A DNA stretch of 53,697 nucleotides from an uncultured Collinsella sp. (GTDB lineage: Bacteria > Actinomycetota > Coriobacteriia > Coriobacteriales > Coriobacteriaceae): the NCBI GenBank assembly GCA_902493145.1, contig CABUOA010000012.1, positions 1-53,697 of the forward strand, in the 5' to 3' direction. This document shows positions 16,796 to 25,459 of this stretch, one piece after another. A model generated the notes under the pieces. It was given only the letters and a program-made list of their open reading frames with translations, made no database searches and was not told where the DNA came from. Within the stretch, counting starts at the first letter, position 1. Each line of letters opens with the position of its first letter. A program made the position numbers and the translations under genes.

Positions 16796-16839
16796 TTAAA
16801 AAGAAACCTCGTGGCCCAACGGGTTCACGAGGTTTCTTT
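16796..16839 (-). terminator. Terminator after the aminotransferase gene
   Basis: Perfect 14-bp arms AAAGAAACCTCGTG and CACGAGGTTTCTTT. On the minus strand the stem continues into TTTAAAG, 25 bases past the aminotransferase stop. Confidence 0.8.
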
Positions 16840-16863
16840 AGCGCCTTTAGTTACTGACCGTCC

Positions 16864-18045
16864 TTACCCGCGCGGCTCGATTTTATCACGCAGAGACTTG
16901 AGGTTCTCCAGCGCCGCGTTAAGCGTCTCGTCTCGCTTGGCAAAGTGGAAGCGGATGAGGTGGTTGACGGGCTCGCGGAAGAAGCTCGATCCGGGAACAG
17001 CGCCCACGCCCACCCTGGAGGCCAGGTCCTCGCAGAAGTCGAGGTCGCTGTCATAGCCAAACTCCGAGATATCCATCATCACGTAGTAGGCGCCCTGCGG
17101 CACGTTGTGCGTGAGGCCGATGCTGTCGAGTCCCTGACAGAATAGGTCGCGCTTGGCAGTGTAGAGGTCGAGGACCTCCCGATAATAGCTATCGTCGAAA
17201 TTGAGGGCGGTAACGACGGCCTCTTGCAGGGGAGCGGCGGCGCCTACGGTGAGGAAGTCGTGGACCTTCTTGATGCGCTCGGTGATTTCGGCAGGAGCGA
17301 TGGTGTAGCCCAGGCGCCAGCCGGTGATGGAGTAGGTCTTGGACAGCGAGCTGCAGCTGATAGTTCGATCGAACATGCCGGGCAGCGTGGCCATATAGAC
17401 GTGCTCGTGGGGCGCGTAGACGATGTGCTCGTATACCTCGTCGGTAATGCAGTAGGCGTCGTACTTTTTGCAGAGGTCGGCGATAAAGGTGAGCTCCTCG
17501 CGCGTAAAGACCTTGCCGCAGGGGTTGGAAGGGTTGCACAGGACGATGGCCTTGGGATCGTTGTCGCGGAAGGCCGCCTCGAGTGTCTCGCGGTCAAAGT
17601 CGAACGCAGGTGGGTTAAGCGGCACGTAGATGGGCTCGGCACCCGAGAGGATCGTGTCGGCGCCGTAGTTCTCGTAGAATGGCGAGAAGATGACGACCTT
17701 GTCGCCGGGGTTTGTGACCGTCATCATGGCGGCCATCATGGCCTCGGTGGAGCCGCAGGTGACCACGATGTTCTCGTTGGGGTTGATCGGCATGCCCATA
17801 AAGTGCTCCTGCTTGGCGGCAAGCGCCTCACGCATGGCCTGGGAGCCCCAGGTGATGGAGTACTGGTGATAGAGCGGCTTGGGGTCGCTGGCGATGGCGC
17901 TCAGGCTGTTGAGCAGCTGCGCCGGGGGATCGAAGTCGGGGAAGCCCTGCGACAGGTTGACGGCGCCATACTTATTGGAGATGCGCGTCATGCGGCGGAT
18001 GACCGAATCGGTAAACGTTGCCGTACGGTTGGAGAGTTCTTTCAT
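16864..18045 (-). CDS. PLP-dependent class I/II aminotransferase
   Basis: 393-residue fold-type I aminotransferase. Visible features are NLSQGFPDFDPP near the N-terminus, VTCGSTEAMMAAMMTV for phosphate binding, LCNPSNPCGKVFTREEL, CITDEVYEHIVY with the PLP-pyridine Asp, and SSLSKTYSITGWRLGY with the PLP-binding Lys. The C-terminal HLIRFHFAKRDETL carries the carboxylate-binding Arg. The closest named relatives by motif are the methionine/glutamine/kynurenine aminotransferase group (YbdL-like); the substrate cannot be fixed from sequence. Start at 18045 because AAAGGACAAGC precedes it, six codons inside the longest frame. Confidence 0.87.
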   Translation of the reverse strand: MKELSNRTATFTDSVIRRMTRISNKYGAVNLSQGFPDFDPPAQLLNSLSAIASDPKPLYHQYSITWGSQAMREALAAKQEHFMGMPINPNENIVVTCGSTEAMMAAMMTVTNPGDKVVIFSPFYENYGADTILSGAEPIYVPLNPPAFDFDRETLEAAFRDNDPKAIVLCNPSNPCGKVFTREELTFIADLCKKYDAYCITDEVYEHIVYAPHEHVYMATLPGMFDRTISCSSLSKTYSITGWRLGYTIAPAEITERIKKVHDFLTVGAAAPLQEAVVTALNFDDSYYREVLDLYTAKRDLFCQGLDSIGLTHNVPQGAYYVMMDISEFGYDSDLDFCEDLASRVGVGAVPGSSFFREPVNHLIRFHFAKRDETLNAALENLKSLRDKIEPRG

Positions 18046-18155
18046 GCTTGTCCTTTCGAGCATTTGCAGTGGGGCAAGTTTACTCCTATGAAACCGGTGG
18101 GAATTGCTCGAAATGGTCTCGAAAAACTCTTTTCAAAATTCTTGAAAATTGGGGC

Positions 18156-18184
18156 TTGCATCGCGTGGCGTTCCTTGCAATAAT
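18156..18184 (+). promoter_or_regulatory. Candidate promoter of the tRNA cluster
   Basis: TTGCAT and AATAAT with 17 bases between, 27 bases upstream of tRNA-His. Confidence 0.5.
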
Positions 18185-18210
18185 AGTCGAGCGCGAAGCG
18201 CACAGGACAC

Positions 18211-18288
18211 GGTGGGTGTAGCTCAGTTGGCTAGAGCGACGGGTTGTGGTCCCGTAGGTCGAGGGTTCGAGTCCCTTTACCCACCCCA
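18211..18288 (+). tRNA. tRNA-His (GTG)
   Basis: Full cloverleaf: acceptor GTGGGTG pairing with TACCCAC, D arm GCTC/GAGC, anticodon stem CGGGT-type with loop TTGTGGT and anticodon GTG, and T arm with GGTTCGAGTC. The extra G at 18211 opposite C73 is the tRNA-His identity element (G-1). CCA is encoded. Confidence 0.95.
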
Positions 18289-18310
18289 GTTCTTGCTTCG
18301 TGTTGATATC

Positions 18311-18386
18311 GGGTCGTTAGCTCAGTTGGTAGAGCAGGGGACTCTTAATCCCAAGGTCCAGGGTTCGACCCCCTGACGGCCCACCA
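18311..18386 (+). tRNA. tRNA-Lys (CTT), copy 1
   Basis: 76-base cloverleaf with acceptor GGGTCGT/ACGGCCC, anticodon loop CTCTTAA (CTT, reading AAG), T-loop TTCGACC and encoded ACCA. It is identical to copy 2, 119 bases downstream. Confidence 0.95.
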
Positions 18387-18400
18387 CACGATATCTCCTC

Positions 18401-18429
18401 TAAAGTCCGCCACAACGGACTTTAGCTTT
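18401..18429 (+). terminator. Hairpin between the two tRNA-Lys genes
   Basis: Perfect 9-bp stem TAAAGTCCG / CGGACTTTA, then GCTTTG. It could act as a weak terminator or processing site between the duplicate tRNAs. Confidence 0.5.
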
Positions 18430-18505
18430 GGGTCGTTAGCTCAGTTGGTAGAGCAGGGGACTCTTAATCCCAAGGTCCAGGGTTCGACCCCCTGACGGCC
18501 CACCA
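18430..18505 (+). tRNA. tRNA-Lys (CTT), copy 2
   Basis: Identical over all 76 bases to the gene at 18311-18386, including the encoded CCA. A recent or homogenised tandem duplication. Confidence 0.95.
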
Positions 18506-18514
18506 AAGATTGTT

Positions 18515-18546
18515 AAGACGGTCAACTTCGGTTGGCCGTCTTTTTT
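18515..18546 (+). terminator. Terminator of the tRNA cluster
   Basis: Stem AAGACGGTCAAC / GTTGGCCGTCTT with a TTCG tetraloop and a run of T. It is 10 bases past tRNA-Lys copy 2. Confidence 0.9.
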
Positions 18547-18588
18547 ATTAACCTCGCATGGGGCCGAACCCGTAAGGGCACAGACGCT

Positions 18589-19449
18589 TTACAAGTCGAG
18601 CCTGCCCTGGGGGTCGGTGAATCCGTCTGTACCCTCCTTGAGCTTTTTCTCGTCTGCTTTCACGCGACGTTCGAGCTTCTTTGTATCTTCGGCAGGCGGT
18701 AGGTTCTCGGGTACAATTCCGCGGTCGATGAGGCTGCCACGCACGCTTGTGTTGTTCTCGACGTGCTCTTGCTTGATCTGGTCCAGACCGTACAGGTCGT
18801 GTTCCTCGGCGTTGAAGGCCGTCATCGAGTTCGTAAGGTCCTTTGCTTTGATGAGAACATCGGCTAGCCTGTCCGCCAATGCCGAGCTTTTGGATACGCC
18901 GAGCTGTTGTTTCATTTCCGCCGTGCTTCTGCCGCCGAATAACGCTTCATCGCCCTTCGACTTGATGATCGCGAATCCTTTGGAGTCCACGCCGCGTTTG
19001 AACGCAATACCCGAGAGCTGTTTCTCTGAATCAGATAGCGAGTGGCGCGCCTGCAAGCGCTGAATCTCTGCGAAGCGCTGCTCTATGAGCTCTTGGCGGC
19101 GCGTCTGCACGGCGAAGTACGCCTGTGCGAGCGCGATTTCTTGCTTGTTTGAATCTCCGTTCTGGGCGATTAAATAGCATGCATAGCGCGTAAGTTTGTA
19201 GTCTTTAACCGCGCGAGCGGCGACACCGGCAGTTACCATTTTCGTGGTGTCACGAAAATGGGAATCAACTGGAGTTTTGTTTGTTTCGCACGAGACTTTT
19301 GCCCTCTTAACAACTTCGGCAAAGTTCTCCCATCGAGTGTACCCCATGGGTTCCATTAAATCGCGTGCGAGCCAATACTCAACGCCGTCTTCTACATTGG
19401 CGTAGCTATCAAGTTCGACACGCCACTTCTCGATATCTCTACTGTCCAT
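18589..19449 (-). CDS. dinD: DinD-like DNA-damage-inducible protein
   Basis: 286 residues resembling DinD. The N-terminal part (about 20-110) has the BRO/antirepressor-like sequence EYWLARDLMEPMGYTRWENFAEVVKRA and YKLTRYACYLIAQNGDSNKQEIALAQAYFAVQTRRQE. The middle contains LFGGRSTAEMKQQLGV and the C-terminus DLTNSMTAFNAEEHDLYG, both typical of DinD. In E. coli DinD inhibits RecA strand exchange and is SOS-induced. GGAGGAGAT precedes the ATG. I saw no GAAC-N4-GTTC LexA box in the upstream 130 bases, so SOS control is unproven. It sits just beyond the tRNA cluster in convergent orientation, a common site for acquired genes. Confidence 0.82.
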   Translation of the reverse strand: MDSRDIEKWRVELDSYANVEDGVEYWLARDLMEPMGYTRWENFAEVVKRAKVSCETNKTPVDSHFRDTTKMVTAGVAARAVKDYKLTRYACYLIAQNGDSNKQEIALAQAYFAVQTRRQELIEQRFAEIQRLQARHSLSDSEKQLSGIAFKRGVDSKGFAIIKSKGDEALFGGRSTAEMKQQLGVSKSSALADRLADVLIKAKDLTNSMTAFNAEEHDLYGLDQIKQEHVENNTSVRGSLIDRGIVPENLPPAEDTKKLERRVKADEKKLKEGTDGFTDPQGRLDL

Positions 19450-19610
19450 ATCTCCTCCTCGCTGGCCTATTGTCTATGCGGGCTTTGCCCGCTCCGTATT
19501 CAGAATAAGGATACGCTGCCGTACGGACACGAATGGGCCCCGTGCCACTTCGAGCTCACGGGGCCCATAGATATCGATTAGTTGTGTTCTGCTTTAGATG
19601 GGTGTTCGAA

Positions 19611-21137
19611 TTAGTCTGCTCGATAGTGCGATCCGAGACTTTCGGTTCGCTTACGCATGGCTTTGATCATTTCCTGTGCTAGTTGAATCTGCGATTGCAG
19701 GCGGGCGAGGGCTGCGACTTCGCTGTCCTGGGCTTTCTGTGTGCTCAAGGTCGTTGCCTCCGTCTTCAAGCCCTCAAGCTCGTGTAGTGCCTCGGATAGG
19801 CCTGTTTCGGTCCTGTTGATCATGCAATAGGTGCTCATCGTGTGCCTTAGGCTGTGTGTCAGGCGTTCGGCATCTGTTGCGGCTATGCCGTACTGGGGGA
19901 GGGCGATATCCGCCTTCAGGGCTGTCTCGGGCTCTTTCTGTGCTGCTTGGGCTGCCGATGCGCCCGCGATGCGCCCGAACACGATGCCGTTGGCGCTTGA
20001 CAAGCCACCAATGCGGTCGGCGCCGTGCATGCCGCCTGTTGCCTCACCGCAGGCGTAGAGGCCCTCAACGCCTGCGTACGCGGTCTTGTCGATTTTGATA
20101 CCGCCGTTGGCGGCGTGGGCATACATCGCCACGCGCATCTCGTCGGTCGGCGCGATGCCGTGCTCGTCTTGCAGCCAGGTGGCAAAGGTCTGCACAAACT
20201 CGGGGATGTCCTCGCGGGGGAAGTCGTAGTGGAGCGCTAGGCCCTCTGCACCTGCCTGATCTATGACGAGGTCGATGGCGCGGGAGGCCAAGCGCGAGGT
20301 GAAAGGACCATATCCAGAGCGCTGCTCAAGCAGATCGTTTAGCTTGCCGTCGGCAATATCGACCGGCTGGTCTACATGTACGTAGCGCCAGGTTTTCTCG
20401 TTGAAGACCAGGTTGCGCTTGGGCTCGATGAAGCCGGGCATCATCTGCATGAATTCTATATTAGTAAGCGATGCGCCGTGCGCCAGTGCGATGGCCTGCG
20501 AGGAGCTGAGCACATCAGCCGACGTAAGGCTGCGCTCGAACAGGCCGCCTGTGCCACCGGCTGCGATGATCGTGGCCTTGGCAGCAAAGGGCACGATTCG
20601 ATTTTCGGTGAGGTCGTAGAGCACGGTTCCGGTTATTCTACCGTTCGTGTCCTCAACAAGGTCGATAAGCTCATAGCGGGGGAGCAGGCGAATGCCGAGT
20701 GACTCGATTCGGGTCGTCAGAGCGTCCTCAAGGGGCTTGCGGGTGAGGCCGCGCCACATGCGCGTCTTGTGGTCAAAGCAGGGGATAAACTGCTTTTGCT
20801 GGGCGCTCTCGGCGCTTTGCGGACGCTGGAGCTCAACGCCCAGATCCTGCTCGAGCCATGTAATTGCCTGAGGAATGCCGTGGACGAACGTCTGGACGAG
20901 TTCGGGGTCGGCAACGCCGCCGCCGACGGTCTGAATGGTGTCGATGAGGTCCTGCTCATCGTCTTCGTCGACGGGTCCGATAAGCCCCAGGCCCCAGGTT
21001 CCGGGGAAGAAGCTCGATCCACTCATAGTTTTTCCGGCGCTTGCCACAGTGACGGTTGCACCCGTGCGTGCCGCTTCGATGGCGGCGCAAAGGCCCGCAA
21101 TGCCAGATCCAATTACCAGTACATCAGTCGATTCCAT
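19611..21137 (-). CDS. FAD-dependent oxidoreductase, L-aspartate oxidase / fumarate reductase flavoprotein family
   Basis: 508 residues. The N-terminus has the dinucleotide-binding motif VLVIGSGIAGLCAAIEAARTG (GSGIAG at 10-15). Further family motifs are GTWGLGL, the second FAD segment ATIIAAGGTGGLF and the C-terminal GLYACGEATGGMHGADRIGGLSSANGIVFG, the last typical of NadB and succinate/fumarate dehydrogenase flavoproteins. The C-terminal helical domain (about 415-508) matches NadB layout. The product would be iminoaspartate from aspartate if it is NadB, but no nadA or nadC is adjacent, so NadB is only likely. AAAGGAATCCG precedes the ATG at 21137; a longer frame to 21194 lacks a site. Confidence 0.75.
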   Translation of the reverse strand: MESTDVLVIGSGIAGLCAAIEAARTGATVTVASAGKTMSGSSFFPGTWGLGLIGPVDEDDEQDLIDTIQTVGGGVADPELVQTFVHGIPQAITWLEQDLGVELQRPQSAESAQQKQFIPCFDHKTRMWRGLTRKPLEDALTTRIESLGIRLLPRYELIDLVEDTNGRITGTVLYDLTENRIVPFAAKATIIAAGGTGGLFERSLTSADVLSSSQAIALAHGASLTNIEFMQMMPGFIEPKRNLVFNEKTWRYVHVDQPVDIADGKLNDLLEQRSGYGPFTSRLASRAIDLVIDQAGAEGLALHYDFPREDIPEFVQTFATWLQDEHGIAPTDEMRVAMYAHAANGGIKIDKTAYAGVEGLYACGEATGGMHGADRIGGLSSANGIVFGRIAGASAAQAAQKEPETALKADIALPQYGIAATDAERLTHSLRHTMSTYCMINRTETGLSEALHELEGLKTEATTLSTQKAQDSEVAALARLQSQIQLAQEMIKAMRKRTESLGSHYRAD

Positions 21138-21325
21138 CGGATTCCTTTCTCGTCCGGCGCATTGTCGCACGGGTGATCGGCAATGGGGCCGCAAAGACTC
21201 GGCAAATCGGTAAAGGGCACATATGGCAGGTGGGCGTCATGGGCGTTCTGATGCTCCATTTCATCACATCTCGTATATCGCCCCAACTGATATATTGGCG
21301 TTAGCCACCCTGCAGCAGCGCAAAC

Positions 21326-21358
21326 AAAAAGAGCCGCTACCTCGAAAGGTAGCGGCTC
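21326..21358 (-). terminator. Terminator after the GGGtGRT gene
   Basis: Perfect 12-bp stem GAGCCGCTACCT / AGGTAGCGGCTC with a tetraloop; the minus strand continues into TTTTT. It is 35 bases past the stop. Confidence 0.9.
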
Positions 21359-21393
21359 CAAAGCTCAACTATATGAGCATCGCGCGGGCGCGA

Positions 21394-22398
21394 TTAGGCC
21401 TTGAGGGCCTCCTCGACGGCGACAGCGCAAGCGACGGTGGCACCGACCATGGGGTTGTTGCCCATGCCGATGAGACCCATCATGTCGACGTGCGCAGGCA
21501 CGGAGGAAGAACCAGCGAACTGGGCGTCGGAGTGCATACGGCCCATGGTGTCGGTCATGCCGTAAGAGGCGGGGCCGGCGCCCATGTTGTCCGGGTGCAG
21601 GGTACGGCCAGTGCCGCCACCAGAAGCGACGGAGAAGTACTTCTTGCCAGCCTCGAGGCGCTCCTTCTTGTAAGTGCCAGCGACGGGGTGCTGGAAGCGC
21701 GTGGGGTTGGTGGAGTTACCGGTGATCGAGATGTCGACGTTCTCGTGCCACATGATGGCAACGCCCTCGCGGACGTCGTCGGAGCCGTAGCAGTTAACGG
21801 CAGCGCGGGGACCATCGGAGTAGGGGATGGTCTCGACGACCTTGAGCTCGCCCGTGTAGTAGTCGAACTGGGTCTTCACGTAGGTGAAGCCGTTGATGCG
21901 GGCGATGATCTGAGCAGCGTCCTTGCCCAGACCGTTGAGGATGACGCGCAGCGGCTTCTTGCGAGCCTTGTTGGCGTTCAGAGCCAGGCCGATAGCACCC
22001 TCAGCGGCAGCGAAGGACTCGTGGCCAGCCAGGAAGGCGAAGCACTCGGTGTCGTCGGAGAGCAGCATAGCGCCCAGGTTGCCGTGGCCCAGACCGACCT
22101 TGCGGTCCTCGGCGACGGAGCCGGGAACGGTGAAGGCCTGGATGCCCTCGCCGATGATGGCGGCAGCCTCAGAAGCGGTCTTGGCGCCACGCTTGACAGC
22201 GAGAGCGCAACCGAGGGTGTAGGCCCACTCGGCGTTCTGGAAGGCGATGGACTGGGTGTTGTTGACGATCTCACGCGGGTTGAAGCCCTTGTCGGTGCAG
22301 ATCTGCAGAGCTTCCTCGAGGGAGGCGATGCCGTTGTCGGCGAGGCACTTGTTGATCTTGTCAGCGCGGCGCTCGTAACCTTCGAACGTAACAGTCAT
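21394..22398 (-). CDS. GGGtGRT protein (unknown function)
   Basis: 334-residue member of the family named after its own motif; here it is SVASGGGTGRTLHPDNMGAG with GGGTGRT at about 260-266. Other conserved-looking blocks are GLGHGNLGAMLLSDDTECFAFLAGHESFAAAEGAIG, NGLGKDAAQIIARINGF and NCYGSDDVREGVAIMWHENVDISITGNSTNP. No catalytic class is established. Cys and His residues are scattered without a clear metal motif. It is 18 bases downstream of an IscU-like scaffold gene and ends at a strong terminator, so the two form a clean two-gene operon. The pairing recurs in anaerobes as far as I know. It is highly biased to favoured codons, suggesting strong expression. Confidence 0.88.
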   Translation of the reverse strand: MTVTFEGYERRADKINKCLADNGIASLEEALQICTDKGFNPREIVNNTQSIAFQNAEWAYTLGCALAVKRGAKTASEAAAIIGEGIQAFTVPGSVAEDRKVGLGHGNLGAMLLSDDTECFAFLAGHESFAAAEGAIGLALNANKARKKPLRVILNGLGKDAAQIIARINGFTYVKTQFDYYTGELKVVETIPYSDGPRAAVNCYGSDDVREGVAIMWHENVDISITGNSTNPTRFQHPVAGTYKKERLEAGKKYFSVASGGGTGRTLHPDNMGAGPASYGMTDTMGRMHSDAQFAGSSSVPAHVDMMGLIGMGNNPMVGATVACAVAVEEALKA

Positions 22399-22416
22399 AG
22401 TTATTTCCCTCCCTTT

Positions 22417-23151
22417 CTACTCGTGAACCGGGAACACGCTGGCGACGGAGTGAGTCTCCTCGTCGGTGCGCGGGTCGATGTACTTGGCAGCGTTCTCCCA
22501 CTGACCATAGTGGCCCATAGCGCCAGCGATGGCCTCCTCGGGGGTCTTGCCGGCCTTGACGGCGTCGGTGAACTTGCCGAGGTTCAGGAACTCGAATGCG
22601 ATGATCTCGTTCTTGTCGTTGAGAGCCATGCGGGTGACGTAGCCCTGAGCGAGCTCAAGGTAACGAGCGCCCTTGGCCTTGGTGCCGAACATGGTGCCGA
22701 CCTGAGAGCGAAGGCCCTTGCCGAGGTCGTCGAGGGAGGCGCCCACGGGCAGGCCGCCCTCGGAGAACGCGGTCTGGCTGCGGCCGTAAACGATCTGCAG
22801 GAAGATCTCGCGCATAGCAACGTTGATGGCGTCGCAGACGAGGTCGGTGTTGAGGGCCTCGAGGATGGTCTTACCGGGAAGGATCTCGGAAGCCATGGCA
22901 GCAGAGTGGGTCATGCCCGAGCAGCCGATGGTCTCAACGAGGGCCTCCTCGATGATGCCGTCCTTGACGTTCAGCGTGAGCTTGCAGGCGCCCTGCTGAG
23001 GTGCGCACCAACCCACACCGTGCGTAAGACCGGAGATGTCGGAAATCTCCTTAGCCTGGACCCACTTGCCCTCCTCGGGGATGGGTGCGGGGCCGTGGTA
23101 TGCACCCTTGGCAACGGGGCACATGTTCTCCACTTCCTGTGAGTACTGCAT
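22417..23151 (-). CDS. Fe-S cluster assembly scaffold, IscU/NifU-N-like, paired with GGGtGRT protein
   Basis: 244 residues with an IscU/NifU N-terminal type fold. CPVAKGAYHGPAP opens the chain, CAPQQGACKL (Cys49, Cys56) and ETIGCSGMTHSAAMASEIL (Cys77) match the scaffold's cysteine loops, and Cys106 lies in LVCDAIN. The third part (about 120-244) is extra relative to IscU and ends FEFLNLGKFTDAVKAGKTPEEAIAGAMGHYGQWENAAKYID. The start is 23151 with GAGGAGAGGC before it. It is distinct from SufU in the SUF operon 2 kb away, so the organism has two scaffold-like proteins. The likely role is a dedicated cluster donor or assembly factor for the adjacent GGGtGRT protein (inference). Confidence 0.82.
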   Translation of the reverse strand: MQYSQEVENMCPVAKGAYHGPAPIPEEGKWVQAKEISDISGLTHGVGWCAPQQGACKLTLNVKDGIIEEALVETIGCSGMTHSAAMASEILPGKTILEALNTDLVCDAINVAMREIFLQIVYGRSQTAFSEGGLPVGASLDDLGKGLRSQVGTMFGTKAKGARYLELAQGYVTRMALNDKNEIIAFEFLNLGKFTDAVKAGKTPEEAIAGAMGHYGQWENAAKYIDPRTDEETHSVASVFPVHE

Positions 23152-23554
23152 GCCTCTCCTCTCTATCGTGTTGGCGTCCCGTCTGGGGGTCGTGGCTGGC
23201 GATTGCCGGGCGACCCTTCGAAAGGGACATGACATGCAGCCCCTATAATACCGCGAAATGCACGGAATATTCGGCGAACGGCTCAGTTTTCGTAGCGAGA
23301 AGTCCGGAAGTTTTAATTGAAACGGTTTAACTATATGTTCTGTGGTCGCGAACTTCCGTAGAGGGGGTTCGTCTTGGGCAAGCTTTTGGTCAGCTCTTGC
23401 AAGCGTTGCAGGGGTTGACCTGTTGCAACGGTGCCGTTCGCCGCTTGTTTACTGCCTTTGGCCGCGCGAGAGTATTGTTTTGCGTGAATGTGTTGATGGC
23501 ACGCTTCAATCGTGCTGTATTGGATGGCAAGCAGATCCCGGCGAAGGGAGCGCC

Positions 23555-24367
23555 ATGCAGCGCGTTTGGAGAACGGTTACCGGCTTTTACCATGTTTGTG
23601 CCCGCGGTACGGGCAAGCAGCTCATCTTTGAGGGCGATGAAGACCGGTGGGAGTTTTTGGAGCTGATGCGCGAGTGCTGCCGCGAGGCGGGCGTGACGGT
23701 TATCGCCTGGTGCCTTATGGGCAATCACGTGCATCTGGTGCTTGCAGATTACGAGGACGCGATGAGCGCGGCGATGCACCGGCTGCTTTTGACGTACGCG
23801 CGGCGGTTCAATAAACGAACGGGGCGCACAGGCCATCTGTTCCAGAACCGTTTTGACCGGCGCTCGCTCGATACCGACTGGCAGGTGATGGAGGCTATTC
23901 GCTCCGTACACGCCGATCCACAGGAGGCGGGCGTTGGCCTAATCGAGCGTTATCCCTGGAGCAGCTTTGCGGAGCATTTGCGCGCTTACGACGGTGACGC
24001 GGCTGATGTCGCGAGGGGATTTTCTGATCCTTCTTGCGTGCTTGAGCTCTTTGGTTCTGCCGAGGGCTTTATTGCCTATTCACTTTCGACGCCCGACGGC
24101 GGCGAGCCAGCGCTGGGCGATATGAAAGAGACGGAGTGGGAACGCCACGCCTTTGCCGGCAAGATGGCTAAGGAACTCGGGGTTCCGCTTCGCGGGGTTA
24201 AAGCCGCACCGCCGGCGCAGCGCGATACCGTTATTTTTGGATTGCACGATGCCGGTTTCACGGTGCGCCAGATTGAGCGCTATACCGGGATTGGCAAAAG
24301 TACCGTCTCTCGTATTGTGCGTGCCCGCGCGCGGACGGCGATGCGGACTGGCGGAAACGTGATGTAG
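23555..24367 (+). CDS. REP-associated tyrosine transposase (Y1/HUH, RAYT-like), second copy
   Basis: 270 residues, same superfamily as the gene at 6652-7410 but clearly diverged. HUH motif CLMGNHVHLVL (His58, His60), tyrosine helix LLTYARRFNKRTGRTGHLFQNRF (probable Tyr81), and the RAYT-type HADPQEAGVGL and YPWSSFAEHL. The C-terminal tail is a helix-turn-helix of the resolvase/sigma kind (LHDAGFTVRQIERYTGIGKS). Start at 23555 because AAGGGAGCGCC precedes the ATG; the frame is open 71 codons further up without a convincing start. No GGGAC repeat lies nearby; the 3' flank has an 11-bp inverted repeat instead. Confidence 0.87.
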   Translation: MQRVWRTVTGFYHVCARGTGKQLIFEGDEDRWEFLELMRECCREAGVTVIAWCLMGNHVHLVLADYEDAMSAAMHRLLLTYARRFNKRTGRTGHLFQNRFDRRSLDTDWQVMEAIRSVHADPQEAGVGLIERYPWSSFAEHLRAYDGDAADVARGFSDPSCVLELFGSAEGFIAYSLSTPDGGEPALGDMKETEWERHAFAGKMAKELGVPLRGVKAAPPAQRDTVIFGLHDAGFTVRQIERYTGIGKSTVSRIVRARARTAMRTGGNVM

Positions 24368-24960
24368 GGTCGCCTGTGCGCCGCAGATGGGGTCGTCCAT
24401 ACGCCGCAACAAGCGTTCAAAAGCTTGGTGCGGCAACTGCACTTCTTAATATGCATAGAACAATCGCCATCTTGCATAAAATAAGGGCTCAGTCCGGGTT
24501 TGCCCGTGCCTACCCCCATCTGCGCCGTGCAAAAAATGGAGTTTTCAGCATCGCGGTACTGCCACTACCGTCGCAATTTCCAACATACGGGCCCCGAAGC
24601 TATTTATGCCTGCCGATGCGCTCCCGAAGCTCATGTTTGCGCCCCTGAGACCACGATGCTTGTTCTAAAACGCACTATATATGCGCCTGGAGACGTTGAT
24701 TAACGCTTTCGATGCGTATACACACAGCTTGGCGTGCTGAATACTCGCAAAAATGCACGCCGCTCCCTATGGGACCCGTCTGCAGCAGGCGCGAAGCGAA
24801 TCGGAGCCCAGCTGGATGGGGCATGGGACGATGCTAGGCGTGCTCGTGGCCCTGCCGCAGGCCTTTGGTGCTGTGGAAAACGCCCGTGTTCGCGTCTGGC
24901 TGTGTGGTAAATGACAGACGGGGTGCCGGACGCGCGGACTTTGTGCGTTCGCGCTCATTA
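24368..24960. other. Non-coding stretch between the second transposase and the suf operon
   Basis: About 590 bases without a supportable gene. CGCAGATGGGG (24382-24392) and CCCCATCTGCG (24514-24524) are perfect inverted repeats 120 bases apart just after the transposase, and GTCG(C/T)C...CGCCGCA occurs twice in tandem at the start. The remainder shows nothing I can name. Confidence 0.4.
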
Positions 24961-24992
24961 GAAAAAACAGAGCCGCCCGTATCGGGCGGCTC
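24961..24992 (-). terminator. Terminator of the suf operon
   Basis: Perfect 10-bp stem GAGCCGCCCG / CGGGCGGCTC with loop TAT; the minus strand continues CTGTTTTTTC. It is 32 bases beyond the sufU stop. Confidence 0.9.
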
Positions 24993-25024
24993 GGCAATCA
25001 AAAACCTTGGATTCGGGGCATACG

Positions 25025-25459
25025 CTACTGGTTTGCTTGCCCCTCGAGCATGCCGTCGAGGGTGCGCCAGGCGAGCTCGGCGCATTTGACGCGGGCGGGC
25101 ATGTGCGAGATGTCCTGGAGCTGGGCGGCCTCGTCCAGATCTTCCAGGTCCTCCTCGGAGAGCTGTTCGCCGCGGATCATGGCGAGGAAGAGCCCTGCCA
25201 AGCGACGCGCTTCCTCGACCGTCTCGCCGGTGATGAGGTCGGTCATGATGTCGGCGCTGGCCTGACTGATGGCGCAGCCGTGCCCGGTAAAGGCGGCCTC
25301 CTCGATCACGCCGTTCTCGACACGCAGCTGCAAGGTGAGCTCGTCTCCGCAGCTGGGGTTGATGCCGTCGTGCTCGTGCGTGGGAGCATCCATCTCGTAC
25401 TTATAGTCGGGGTGCGAGTTGTGCTCCATAAATGTGGTGGAGGTGTACAGATTACCCAT
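25025..25459 (-). CDS. sufU: SufU, sulfur-transfer/scaffold protein of the SUF system
   Basis: 144 residues. The three conserved Cys and one Asp of SufU are present: NPSCGDEL (Cys37, Asp39), GHGCAIS (Cys62) and ARVKCAELAW (Cys126). In Gram-positive bacteria SufU is a zinc protein that accepts persulfide sulfur from SufS. The EELSEEDLEDL-type acidic insertion before the last Cys is also usual for SufU rather than IscU. The start is 25459, where the family N-terminus begins; its ATG overlaps the last 8 bases of sufS, showing tight translational coupling. It is the last gene of the operon. Confidence 0.93.
   Translation of the reverse strand: MGNLYTSTTFMEHNSHPDYKYEMDAPTHEHDGINPSCGDELTLQLRVENGVIEEAAFTGHGCAISQASADIMTDLITGETVEEARRLAGLFLAMIRGEQLSEEDLEDLDEAAQLQDISHMPARVKCAELAWRTLDGMLEGQANQ

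Noticed and set aside
18311..18505. Long direct repeat suggesting a CRISPR or duplicated element
   Set aside because: It is two identical tRNA-Lys genes; no CRISPR array was seen anywhere in the window.
19477..19580. LexA-type SOS box in front of dinD
   Set aside because: Searched for GAAC-N4-GTTC-like and CTGT-N8-ACAG-like sites upstream of the ATG and found none.
21223..23142. 639-codon plus-strand frame over the GGGtGRT and scaffold genes
   Set aside because: Antisense shadow of two strongly biased, recognisable minus-strand genes.
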